From: an uncultured Lachnospiraceae bacterium
GTDB taxonomy: Bacteria; Bacillota; Clostridia; Lachnospirales; Lachnospiraceae
Assembly (NCBI GenBank): GCA_910587295.1
Contig: CAJULP010000065.1
Location: forward strand, 111,281-175,280
Reading direction: 5' to 3'
Length of the DNA: 64,000 nt
In this document: positions 51,715 through 59,554 of the stretch, in pieces
Layout of the letters: the number at the start of each line of letters is the position of its first letter
How positions within the stretch are numbered: the first letter of the stretch is position 1
Notes under the pieces: generated by a model
Database searches by the model: none
Seen by the model: the letters and a program-made list of their open reading frames with translations, nothing else
What the model was told of the DNA's origin: nothing
Position numbers and translations under genes: made by a program

Positions 51715-51890
51715 TCTATAAAAATCTGCATCTGCACGCTGATAGATTACTTCTGCCGCTGTGTGCTTATGAGCCGCTCAGTACATTTCTCCAAAATACT
51801 TTTTCAGAAGAACGAATATCAAACAGCCCATATTCTAAACTGTGTTCCTCTCAGAAATTTTACCCGATAACTAACGGAAATAATAAAAAC
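51715..51890 (-). pseudogene. Relic of a rhuM-type virulence gene
   Basis: Two frame-shifted minus-strand pieces match landmarks of the RhuM family. At about 51822-51890 the frame reads FIISVSYRVKFLRGTQFRIW (family: IISVGYRVNSxxGTQFRIWA). At 51719-51771 it reads HKHTAAEVIYQRADAD (family: GHTAAEVIYNRADA, near the C-terminus). In intact proteins these lie more than 100 residues apart, so an internal part has been lost; the N-terminal half is also gone, replaced by the end of the AlbA_2 gene. RhuM proteins are found on mobile islands and are of uncertain function. Confidence 0.65.
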
Positions 51891-53097
51891 GAGAGTAGTA
51901 TTTCTATTTCTTTTCTTGTAATAAACCCCCGTTGCTTTGTTAGAGCAATCACTTTTTCTTCTGGTGTGCATTTCTCTGGATTTACTTGCATTTGCCTTGC
52001 TGGTTCAGGCATTGCATTCAAATTAGGGAGAATAATTTTAAATGCATTATCAGATGTTTCTATCTGCGGTGTCATTCCAGTTCCCTCATACGCTCCCATG
52101 ATTTTTATAATTCCGGTTCCATAGGCTTCTATCAACTCCAAACGGTAAAATACATTTGCCAGTTTGGAATTCCGACAGACGGAAATACCCATTGTTATAT
52201 CTTTTAAAGACACGCCGCTTACCAGACCGCCAATAGAGGTGAATTCAAGTCTGTCTGCGTAAAGGCTGATGAAAGTACTGGCGCAGAATGAATATTCACG
52301 ATGCACAAGAAGATTCAAAAGAGCTTCTCTGACTGCCGTTTCCGGATAATCCCGTCTGTCAATTCGATATAACTTATCAAAGGTTGAGTGTGTCTGATTA
52401 CGGAAATCAATAAAATCATATGTTTCATTCATCTGCCGAAACAGGGAGCCTGAGAATTCTTTCCGATCCTTAAATTCGCTCTGCGTTGTACCTTGAAAAA
52501 CAGCGGCTTTAATTGTATGCACACACTGATCCGAAAGCAGTAACCCCAAGTTTGTATAGACACCATCCTGTGTTACCATTCCTAATGTTTTCATTTGTGT
52601 GAGACCAAACTTTACATTTCGTTCAGCAAATATTTTTTTGCACTTTCAAAGGTTAAATTTTGTTCCAAAGACCGCATTTCTTCAAAATGGTCTCCATCGG
52701 TTTCCTTAATCATGCGACGGATTGCTGTATTTGTAGCCGGAACGGAGGAATAACCTTGACGGACATAAACGCCTTCAGGACGCAAGCCTTTTTGGGCTAT
52801 ATAATATGGCCGCTCTGTTCCCTGCTGAATATCAACCGCAACAATTTTCTTACCATCTACCGTTACTGTTTCATAATGAAGAAACATCGTCAGATCCGGT
52901 TTAATTGCATCTCGAATCATATTGCTGATCCGCAAAGAAGTTTCGTCTGGGTTATCCAGTCCTGACACTGTTCCGTCATCCTGAACGCCGATATACAGTT
53001 TTCCTCCCTCACAGTTTGCAAAAGCAATGATTTCTTTTTTTATATCCTCCACCACGATTGCTTTTAGTTCAACCGTTTCGCTTTCCTGAAAAATCAT
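51860..53097 (-). pseudogene. AlbA_2/Schlafen-type ATP-binding protein gene, frameshifted and 3'-truncated
   Basis: Two minus-strand frames (53097-52612 and 52594-51860) belong to one protein. The first, from ATG 53097 behind TTAGGAGG, has the AlbA_2 domain (ESETVELKAIVVEDIKKEII, FANCEGGKLYIGVQDDGTVS). The second holds the rest (YPETAVREALLNLLVHREYS, RLELIEAYGTGIIKIMGAYE). They join in frame if one A is added to the A7 run at 52633-52639: the bridge then reads SAKKIFAERNVKFGLTQMKT. The C-terminal winged helix is cut short after RKEIE, where the rhuM relic begins. Either a decayed gene or a -1 frameshift at A-AAA-AAA; family members regulate transcription or act as antitoxin-like factors. Confidence 0.75.
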
Positions 53098-53279
53098 CCG
53101 ACTGCCTCCTAATTTTATTCTACCCATATTCTACTCATTCTTGTCAATCGTTTGGTTAGAATGAGCAGAATGAATTAAAATGGCTTATCCCGAATATTAC
53201 ATATCAGTCCAAAGTATTTATAAAAGAGTTTCCATCCCTCTGTAACCTGCCTCTAACTTCTTAATTTAATACTTAACCC

Positions 53280-53315
53280 CGTAAATGCTTTTATTGTTTT
53301 CCGATTCATCATTCT
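53280..53315. repeat. Direct repeat copy 2
   Basis: Second copy of the 36-base repeat at 51537-51572. It overlaps the last codons of the SH3 gene, so copy 1 may be the tail of a deleted relative of that gene. Confidence 0.55.
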
Positions 53316-53866
53316 TCCTCGTCCAAATCAATAATGCTCCCTTTTTCCTGATCCGGTGATTGGTCAGCATTACTTTTCTTTTTTTCCTTCTCAAGCCCTG
53401 ACGCAGAGATTATCCCAGTCGCAAAAATCCCAACTACCAGCAATACGATCACTATTCCCCATATCTTAGAACGCTTTGCTTCCTTCCGGTTTCTCTCTAC
53501 TTCCTCTATCACCATTTTACCTTCCGTTTCCGATTCCTGAAATTCTTGATTCAGCCCTTCCACATCCAGCTCCTGATCGGCCAGCGCCGCCTTGGGCACA
53601 TACCCCTCCTTATCCTGGTAAGAAACCTTATACCATCCGTCTGCCGTCTCACCGATTACAAATACATGTTTCCCACCCTCATAAGTAATCACGGTTTTCG
53701 AATTTAAGTCTGGTTTCTCCTTAGCTTCAACTGCTTCATCCGCCACCATAATCTGATTCAGCTCGGTGACTTCTGCCTCCTGTTCCCCTTCTTCTGCTCT
53801 TACCGGTAAAACTGCCATACCTCCAAGGCATAAGACCATTGCCAACATAAATAACATTTTTTTCAT
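53309..53866 (-). CDS. Secreted/anchored SH3b-domain protein
   Basis: 185 residues: signal peptide (MLFMLAMVLCLGGMAVLPVR, cut after VRA), one bacterial SH3 domain at residues 40-95 (VEAKEKPDLNSKTVITYEGG, YKVSYQDKEGYVPKAAL), a charged linker, a membrane helix at about 135-157 (IWGIVIVLLVVGIFATGIIS) and an acidic cytoplasmic tail (IIDLDEEE). SH3b domains bind peptidoglycan peptides, so it may tether something to the wall. It starts 15 bases after the O-antigen-ligase-like gene and is probably co-transcribed. Confidence 0.82.
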   Translation of the reverse strand: MKKMLFMLAMVLCLGGMAVLPVRAEEGEQEAEVTELNQIMVADEAVEAKEKPDLNSKTVITYEGGKHVFVIGETADGWYKVSYQDKEGYVPKAALADQELDVEGLNQEFQESETEGKMVIEEVERNRKEAKRSKIWGIVIVLLVVGIFATGIISASGLEKEKKKSNADQSPDQEKGSIIDLDEEE

Positions 53867-53881
53867 TTTCTTACTCGCTCC

Positions 53882-55261
53882 TCATTCAAATTTAATTTTA
53901 GTCACTGACCATTTTTCTTCCTTTTCTTTATAAGAAATTGCCAGAACCAGAAACATCCAATATACCGGCAAAATGCTTATACTTACCTTCCAAAACAAAA
54001 GCTGTGCTAAAAACACACCGGAAATCAAAACCAGCATCCCGGTAACCGGCTTGTCAAACCGATATTTTTTCTTAAGCTCTGCCACCAATAACACGCATAA
54101 ACTCAAAAGCAGCAAGCTTCCAATTACTCCAAACTGTTCAAAACACAAATAAAATGTACTTTTTTCCTGATTTATCTCGTCAATAAATGGAATCGCAAAC
54201 CCTTTCCATGCTTTCATCCCAAAACGATCCGGCAGTTCTTTCCATAGGTTTCCTCCCAATATCATCCCTGCAGCAATAACTGACATTGACCTCAAAAGAA
54301 ACTGATATCCTCTCCGCATCCTTCTCATGACCAGCCTTCTTAAATCCACACCTTCCGGAATCCTGTCCCAATACCTGAAAAAGCAAATCCCCCCCAGGGC
54401 AATCAGCAATTCCAGATAAACGCTTTGCTCTAAATCAAAGGTCACATCTATATACAAAAGATTGGTATAGCTGGTAATCAGGCTCATGTTACACAGCAGA
54501 AACAAATATATGAAAAATACCGTCATATCCCTTTTTACCAATTCCGCTGTAGGCCGCTGCAATATTGGTACGGCAATAAATACTGCCGCCATAATCCAAA
54601 AGCTTACCCTGCTCTGATTTACAAACAGCACAAAAAAACCAATGACCAGCACCCCCAGGTAAAAGAAAGAACGCAGCTTGTCCTCACACTTGATGTATTG
54701 CCATACCCCTGCCATACAGACAAGTACTGTGTAGGAACCAATCCCTGACTTATCCTGTAACAGAACCGCAATTGCGCCATCCACTCCATTCCCGCAAAAA
54801 TACTTGATAAGCAGCAGGGCAAAGACTGCCAGCGAAGAATAAAGCAAGATATCAAAATAAAATTCCCGGAACACCGGCCTTGATATGATCAGAACATATA
54901 GCGCTGCCATCGCCAAGACCACAATCTCATATCCAAAGCTTTCCAGATTTTCTTCATTCGTTATTACTATTTTATATAAGATCCTGATAAGCGAATACGC
55001 CGCCAATATTGCCACCATAAGGTTTACCCTGGTCCTTGGGAAATGAATTTCCCATTTGCCAGACCGAATCAGTAACACGCAATATAAAAGTACTCCCATA
55101 GTACACAAAAATAATATTAGATGTTGGAGGGCAAAGCTCCCAAAATCCACTTCAAATAACAGCAACGGATAAATACCTGCTATAAAAACAAGCAAAATAT
55201 GTATCGCAAGCCCCACCCTGCTTTCCTTTGCTTCCATATCCAAGTTTTCCTTTCCTTCCAT
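53882..55261 (-). CDS. Polytopic membrane protein, possible O-antigen ligase/polymerase type
   Basis: 459 residues with about 11-12 membrane helices (HILLVFIAGIYPLLLFEV, LILFLCTMGVLLYCVLLI, LLLLSLCVLLVAELKKKYRF) and one longer outside loop (WKELPDRFGMKAWKGFAIPF, DEINQEKSTFYLCFEQFGVI) before the last helices. That layout, with an H/F-rich loop, is like Wzy_C/O-antigen ligase proteins, but no firm motif is present. Together with the glycosyltransferase genes at 56-64 kb, a glycan polymerase or ligase is plausible. Its GGGAG ribosome binding site lies in the 3' arm of a long hairpin (55267-55310). Confidence 0.65.
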   Translation of the reverse strand: MEGKENLDMEAKESRVGLAIHILLVFIAGIYPLLLFEVDFGSFALQHLILFLCTMGVLLYCVLLIRSGKWEIHFPRTRVNLMVAILAAYSLIRILYKIVITNEENLESFGYEIVVLAMAALYVLIISRPVFREFYFDILLYSSLAVFALLLIKYFCGNGVDGAIAVLLQDKSGIGSYTVLVCMAGVWQYIKCEDKLRSFFYLGVLVIGFFVLFVNQSRVSFWIMAAVFIAVPILQRPTAELVKRDMTVFFIYLFLLCNMSLITSYTNLLYIDVTFDLEQSVYLELLIALGGICFFRYWDRIPEGVDLRRLVMRRMRRGYQFLLRSMSVIAAGMILGGNLWKELPDRFGMKAWKGFAIPFIDEINQEKSTFYLCFEQFGVIGSLLLLSLCVLLVAELKKKYRFDKPVTGMLVLISGVFLAQLLFWKVSISILPVYWMFLVLAISYKEKEEKWSVTKIKFE

Positions 55262-55266
55262 ATAAT

Positions 55267-55310
55267 AAACTCCCGGTACAAGATTCCTTCTTATCTTATA
55301 CCGGGAGTTT
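55267..55310 (-). terminator. Long hairpin after paralogue C, covering the next gene's ribosome binding site
   Basis: AAACTCCCGGTA-C-AAGAT (55267-55284) and ATCTT-A-TACCGGGAGTTT (55293-55310) pair over 17 of 18 positions with an 8-base loop. On the minus strand it follows paralogue C and is followed by ATTATATG, whose ATG starts the membrane-protein gene; GGGAG of the 3' arm is the ribosome binding site. Confidence 0.75.
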
Positions 55311-55332
55311 CATTTTAACCTGTTTATGATTA

Positions 55333-55872
55333 CTATGGCGCCATGGCGGCTACTGTACGCAATACCTTGCTGTGGTTCTCGACCGTAATATTTAGGTTGC
55401 TTACATCCATCCCCATTTTGTCTATCAGCTCAGCCTTGTTCCTATACATCTTTAACGTGCCAGTGTAATATGCCTCTATCGTGTTTAACCTGGGAAGAAT
55501 ATTATTTTCCAAATATTTAACTTTGATTTCTTTGACATCTAGTTCCAGTTCCAATGTACGATTTTCAATTTCTTTTACTGACGCTTCCAGATTGGACGTC
55601 CTCTCATCCAATCTACTTACCGACGCTTCCAGGCTGGACATCCTCTCATCCAGTCTACTTACCGACGCTTCCAGGCTGGACATCCTCTCATCCAGTCTAC
55701 TTACCGACGCTTCCAGGCTGGACATCCTCTCATCCAGTCTACTTACTGACGCTTCCAATCCGGTCATTCGCTCGTCCACGAATATCTCCAGTCTGTCCAG
55801 CTTACCGTTGACCGGTTCCAGCTTCCTGTCCAGTAATCCTTCCATTGCTGCTAACATTTCTTTGTCTACCAT
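55333..55872 (-). CDS. Coiled-coil protein, paralogue C with tandem 14-residue repeats
   Basis: 179 residues from ATG 55872, behind CAGGAGGATG; a longer in-frame start at 55965 reads through the conserved leader. N-terminus MVDKEMLAAMEGLLDRKLEP as in A and B. The middle contains repeats of 14 residues with core LEASVSRLDERMSS, two heptads each, three identical at DNA level with a diverged copy on each side. The C-terminal part is LENNILPRLNTIEAYYTGTL and MGMDVSNLNITVENHSKVLR. All features suggest a long parallel coiled coil. Similar genes occur across Lachnospiraceae as hypothetical proteins, to my knowledge without a role. Confidence 0.82.
   Translation of the reverse strand: MVDKEMLAAMEGLLDRKLEPVNGKLDRLEIFVDERMTGLEASVSRLDERMSSLEASVSRLDERMSSLEASVSRLDERMSSLEASVSRLDERTSNLEASVKEIENRTLELELDVKEIKVKYLENNILPRLNTIEAYYTGTLKMYRNKAELIDKMGMDVSNLNITVENHSKVLRTVAAMAP
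55579..55746. repeat. 42-bp tandem repeats inside paralogue C
   Basis: Units at 55579-55620 (diverged), 55621-55662, 55663-55704 and 55705-55746 (three identical), then a diverged partial copy to about 55788. Each begins CGACGCTTCCAGGCTGGACA. Length is a multiple of three, so copy number can change without breaking the frame. Confidence 0.95.
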
Positions 55873-55879
55873 GTTCTCA

Positions 55880-56030
55880 TCCTCCTGATTGTGGATAGTG
55901 CGAAATCTGCCTTTCCGCCTATCTATTTTGTTGTGTGATTGCATGAATCTTCGGCGAAAAGCCACGACATCGGATGACCGATCCTACTCACAGAATTGCA
56001 GAAATTTCATGTGTGTGATTTGATTCATAT
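55880..56030 (-). promoter_or_regulatory. Conserved structured leader and promoter of paralogue C
   Basis: The counterpart of the leader at 51345-51500. It carries ATCGG-TCAT-CCGAT (about 55967-55980), CACAGAAT and TTTCGCC...GGCGGAAA. A possible promoter (TTGCCA, 16 bases, TATATA) lies just upstream, in the AT-rich 56020-56090 segment. No other gene is seen between 55873 and 56190. Confidence 0.5.
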
Positions 56031-56189
56031 ATATACCTTAACACAATCATCTGGCAATCACAAGGATAATATCAAAATATTTAGATGAAAAACATTTTAA
56101 TATATGCTAAGCTCCCTGTATAAGATATAAAATTTTCAAGGTTCTAAAAATTCTATTGTACATGCCACATATAAATAATGCAGTATTTT

Positions 56190-57269
56190 TTATCCTTTTT
56201 GCATATACTTTTTACACATAAGTTTTATTCTGCACTCACATAAAATATATAAATAAGAAACTAAAATCGTAATTCCTATTACCAAGAAAGAATAAATTAC
56301 ATCATTTTTAATCCAGGGCCTCAATATCCTTATAAACAATGGATGAAACAAAAAAATTTCATATGAACACTTTCCAAGCCATACCGAAACACTGTTTCCT
56401 ATACTAAACCTGTGCAGACAACTAAGTAATAAAACCACAAAAGTCACTGACGCAACATTCCTAGAAACTAATAATCCAATTACCCCCCCCCGCACAAAAA
56501 ATAGATATATTGAAGCTGTCATAATCAGACAGCATCCTGCCATCTTAATAAACGGATTTCTAAATACAAATATTTCTTTAAATTGCTCTCTATGTAAATA
56601 ATAAAACATACCAAACCCAAAACATAATGTACTTCCATACCATGGATTTTCAAGTTTTAAGACATATGCAGCAATCACAAAAATAATGGAAAAACAAAGT
56701 ATTACCCGAAAAATTATTTTTGCATTTCTGCTTATTTTAAAGCAAATGTGAAATACAATATATAACATCAGTAATTCCCAGACATACCAATTTGTCATCA
56801 AAAATATATTTTTAATATTAACAAATTCAGCCAAATCTAATGCTCTTTTTTCAATCACACTACCCAAGACATTATTGATCACAAATACAATATATACCGG
56901 GATTAACAATTTTCCTGCTTTTTTAAATATAAAATTAACCATGTAATCATTTTTATTAATAACGCTATACATAAGCCCATATCCAGACAAAGCAAAAAAA
57001 ACACCAACAAACAAATTTCCAGCTTTCCTGTTCGGATATAATATCATCGTTCCTGTCGCTATTCCCAAATGTCCCATCATAATCTCAATAGCACAAATGC
57101 CTCTTAACGCTACGGAGTTATCCAGAGTAAATGCTGTTTCACTTGCAGTTTTGTTATATTTTATACCTACTACAATCAAAACTAACCATAAAAATACTAT
57201 AAAAATCAACTTACTTCTCCCCTTTTTTATACATATGAAAATGTCTTTTTCCTTGCTTTTGGGAAACAT
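56190..57269 (-). CDS. Acyltransferase 3 family membrane protein
   Basis: 359 residues, about ten membrane helices. Family marks are TLDNSVALRGICAIEIMMGH (with the catalytic-type His), LFVGVFFALSGYGLMYSVIN and, near the C-terminus, LGKCSYEIFLFHPLFIR. Such proteins O-acetylate sugars of capsule, teichoic acid or exopolysaccharide. The ATG at 57269 has no visible Shine-Dalgarno, so the start or the 5' end may have been altered by the recombination scar just upstream. It is very AT-rich, like the rest of the cluster. A duplicate of its C-terminal coding end occurs at 57443-57510. Confidence 0.85.
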   Translation of the reverse strand: MFPKSKEKDIFICIKKGRSKLIFIVFLWLVLIVVGIKYNKTASETAFTLDNSVALRGICAIEIMMGHLGIATGTMILYPNRKAGNLFVGVFFALSGYGLMYSVINKNDYMVNFIFKKAGKLLIPVYIVFVINNVLGSVIEKRALDLAEFVNIKNIFLMTNWYVWELLMLYIVFHICFKISRNAKIIFRVILCFSIIFVIAAYVLKLENPWYGSTLCFGFGMFYYLHREQFKEIFVFRNPFIKMAGCCLIMTASIYLFFVRGGVIGLLVSRNVASVTFVVLLLSCLHRFSIGNSVSVWLGKCSYEIFLFHPLFIRILRPWIKNDVIYSFLVIGITILVSYLYILCECRIKLMCKKYMQKG

Positions 57270-57389
57270 AAAGAATATGGTTTGTAAATAAATCCGACTA
57301 CAAATGGGGTTAGCAGCATAACTACATAAAAATTCTTAACACTGCTTGTACACATGTTTTCGCAAATTTCAAGCAGATTTAAATGAATA

Positions 57390-57461
57390 ACTCAAACTTC
57401 GCATATAATTTTTAGCTACTCACCAGGCGCACAGGCACTTATTCAAATGCGAAGTTTGAGT
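57390..57461. repeat. 15-bp perfect inverted repeat at the scar
   Basis: ACTCAAACTTCGCAT (57390-57404) and ATGCGAAGTTTGAGT (57447-57461) enclose 42 bases. It abuts the relic of an acyltransferase end and lies 0.1 kb from the broken transposase. It could be a terminator or the end of a lost insertion element. Confidence 0.6.
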
Positions 57462-57510
57462 AAATTATATAAATAAGAAACAAAAATCGTAGTTGTCTTT
57501 ACTAACTAAA
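57443..57510 (-). pseudogene. Relic of a second acyltransferase C-terminus
   Basis: In one minus-strand frame the segment reads VKTTTIFVSYLYNLLKLRI and a stop. The intact acyltransferase ends with ITILVSYLYILCECRI at the same place. At DNA level a 31-base stretch from TACGATTTT to ATTTA differs at two positions. It marks a duplicated or replaced gene end. Confidence 0.65.
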
Positions 57511-57576
57511 GTGTCGAATTTTTACGATTTTCTCAGCCAAATATTTCCCGTTCTAACATCAAACAAAAGCAATAAT

Positions 57577-57959
57577 AAGTTAGCAAATTGAGCTCCTTTG
57601 TGTCATGCCAGATCCCGCATGGTCTACTGGGAATATAGCTTAAAACGCCATGAGTGTAAATGGCGTTGTCCAGTCGCCTGTGGAAAAGATGAAAAGTGTA
57701 CCTGCAAAATTTCCTGTTCCTCTTCTTCATATGTGCGCTGCCTTTATATTTAACCTGCTTAAGATATCCGCCTTTATACTCCATTTCCACGAGGAACAAC
57801 GAAATATTATAGGCCCTATAATAATCGCACAAGTTCAGAACTGGTAAATAATCGAATCTCCAATAATTATCACTTATATGATTACAGGTATTAACATCCA
57901 TCTGGATGCCCGACTGAAAAAAACACAAAACAGGATATTGCCTAAACGTTTTCCCTAAA
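57577..57959 (+). pseudogene. Broken DDE-type transposase
   Basis: The plus strand reads RMVYWEYSLKRHECKWRCPV, then, after stops, DIRLYTPFPRGTTKYYRPYN, NNRTSSELVNNRISNNYHLY and, in another frame, MITGINIHLDARLKKTQNRI. The N-N-R-T-S-x-E-x-V/I-N-N-R-I and GINIHLDARL strings are C-terminal signatures of a transposase group widespread in Clostridia; I cannot fix its IS family. The segment between NNYHLYD and GINIHLD is shortened. The minus-strand frame over the same bases (57533-57928) is a shadow. Confidence 0.65.
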
Positions 57960-58013
57960 AATACAATTTCAAAAAACTGCCAATAGGAGGTTTTAAAGTC
58001 ATGCCGCTTTCCG

Positions 58014-59519
58014 TCATTTTTGTAGAAATTTCAATAATACTTTAAATTCTTCACAACGTGCATAAAATATTGCATACATAATAAGTGCAACTACCACACA
58101 TGCAATGCCCCCTATTATAAATCTAATCAATAATATGTCCATCATAATATTCAAATATTGAACTTTACATACTATCACACAAATCAATATAATGGTAATA
58201 AATTTAAAGTTGTCAATCCAATAACTTATATATTGATTTTTAGGTGCGGAAAAACAATATTTATATACAACATAACTACGCCCTATCCAAAACCATACTT
58301 GCGAAAAAACAGTTCCTGTCAAAATTCCAATGACACCATAGCTTCTGCATAATAAAATTGATGATACTATATTTATTAATGCGCCTATAATTTCTATACT
58401 CTTTTCTAACTTAAATAATCCCATCCCATTAATGTAATCACAGCACTCACTATGTATTAAATGTATATATAAATCTACACATAAAAGAATAGCCACTCCT
58501 CTTGACATAATATAGGTATTTCCTATCCATAAAGTAATACAATCATCTATCAAAACATAACATGGCACCACTACTACCAACGCAATAATATATCTGATGT
58601 GCATATAAACCTTAAACTGCCTTAATTTTACCTCATTTGAAATGTTTCCTGCCAAAATTTGTCCAATCAATGGTGCTAATGAAGCCAAAACACTCTCCAC
58701 AATGTTTTTAATTCCTTTCATAATCATTTGATAATTTGAGAAGAAACCAACTGTCACTGTGTTAAGCATCATAGAAATTATAATATTATCCGTTGATGCA
58801 TAAATATATCCTGCAATTCTAGCCACAAAGATATCTTTAACATTACTCAAAATTTCTTTTAAAATACTAATATCTATTTTTCCGAGTGCTAAATATGGGT
58901 ACTTTTTTTTACAAACAATATTTATAAATAAATTAGCAGTAATTACTTGAATTATAGTAACACAAAGATAAATATAATAATTTCCCCATTTTATAATTGC
59001 AAAAATTCTAAGAATGTTCATAAAAATATTTACAAACAAATCAATATTGCTTACAACATAGCTTTTTTGATCAGCCCTCAGCAGAACTCTTTTATAAGCA
59101 AAAAAATATGGTAAAATAAAACCAGCTGACTGTAATAAGAAAAATAGACATACTGTTTGGTCAATCTCTATTCCACTTATTACATACTTTAAAAATGGCA
59201 ATGTAATAAACGAAGCAATTATAAAGACAATTCCTATAAATCGATATATATGCCCAAAAGCATTAATTAACATATTGATTTTTTTAATATCGTTATTATG
59301 AATAGGAGCATATAAGTTATAAAGTACCGCTGTTTGAACACCTAGTTCTGCTAACTCAAATATTGAAATCACTGAAGCATATGTGCTATTTAAGCCTAGC
59401 AATTCTATCCCCAAATATTGCAAAAATACAGACCTTACTAGAAATTGGAAAAAAATATTTACAAGTTGATTTAATAAACCTACAGAACTATTTAAAATCA
59501 CCAACCTTTTTATATCCAT
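58014..59519 (-). CDS. Polysaccharide flippase (Wzx/MATE-like)
   Basis: 501 residues with 12-14 membrane helices, in the polysaccharide biosynthesis/MOP superfamily. The N-terminal SSVGLLNQLVNIFFQFLVRS, FLQYLGIELLGLNSTYASVI and VARIAGYIYASTDNIIISMM are typical of Wzx flippases of Firmicutes. It would turn lipid-linked oligosaccharide units to the outside of the membrane. Strongly AT-rich. The stop codon lies at the edge of the scar (57.4-58.0 kb). Substrate not known. Confidence 0.9.
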   Translation of the reverse strand: MDIKRLVILNSSVGLLNQLVNIFFQFLVRSVFLQYLGIELLGLNSTYASVISIFELAELGVQTAVLYNLYAPIHNNDIKKINMLINAFGHIYRFIGIVFIIASFITLPFLKYVISGIEIDQTVCLFFLLQSAGFILPYFFAYKRVLLRADQKSYVVSNIDLFVNIFMNILRIFAIIKWGNYYIYLCVTIIQVITANLFINIVCKKKYPYLALGKIDISILKEILSNVKDIFVARIAGYIYASTDNIIISMMLNTVTVGFFSNYQMIMKGIKNIVESVLASLAPLIGQILAGNISNEVKLRQFKVYMHIRYIIALVVVVPCYVLIDDCITLWIGNTYIMSRGVAILLCVDLYIHLIHSECCDYINGMGLFKLEKSIEIIGALINIVSSILLCRSYGVIGILTGTVFSQVWFWIGRSYVVYKYCFSAPKNQYISYWIDNFKFITIILICVIVCKVQYLNIMMDILLIRFIIGGIACVVVALIMYAIFYARCEEFKVLLKFLQK

Positions 59520-59554
59520 ATTGATTACCTTTTTTATATAAAGAATCTTATCAA

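Noticed and set aside
55579..55788. CRISPR-like regular repeats
   Set aside because: The 42-bp units are contiguous without spacers and encode 14-residue heptad blocks in frame.
55880..56030. c-di-GMP (GEMM) riboswitch in the coiled-coil leader
   Set aside because: The conserved GEMM blocks and tetraloop receptor are absent; only the presence of structure and similar length suggested it.
57533..57928. Minus-strand open frame of 131 codons
   Set aside because: The plus strand of the same bases shows transposase signatures in two frames, so this frame is a shadow; it has no ribosome binding site and no recognisable family.
58001..58045. Plus-strand mini-frame MPLSVIFVEISIIL behind AGGAGG
   Set aside because: Only 14 codons and overlapping the end of the flippase gene; probably a fragment at the scar.
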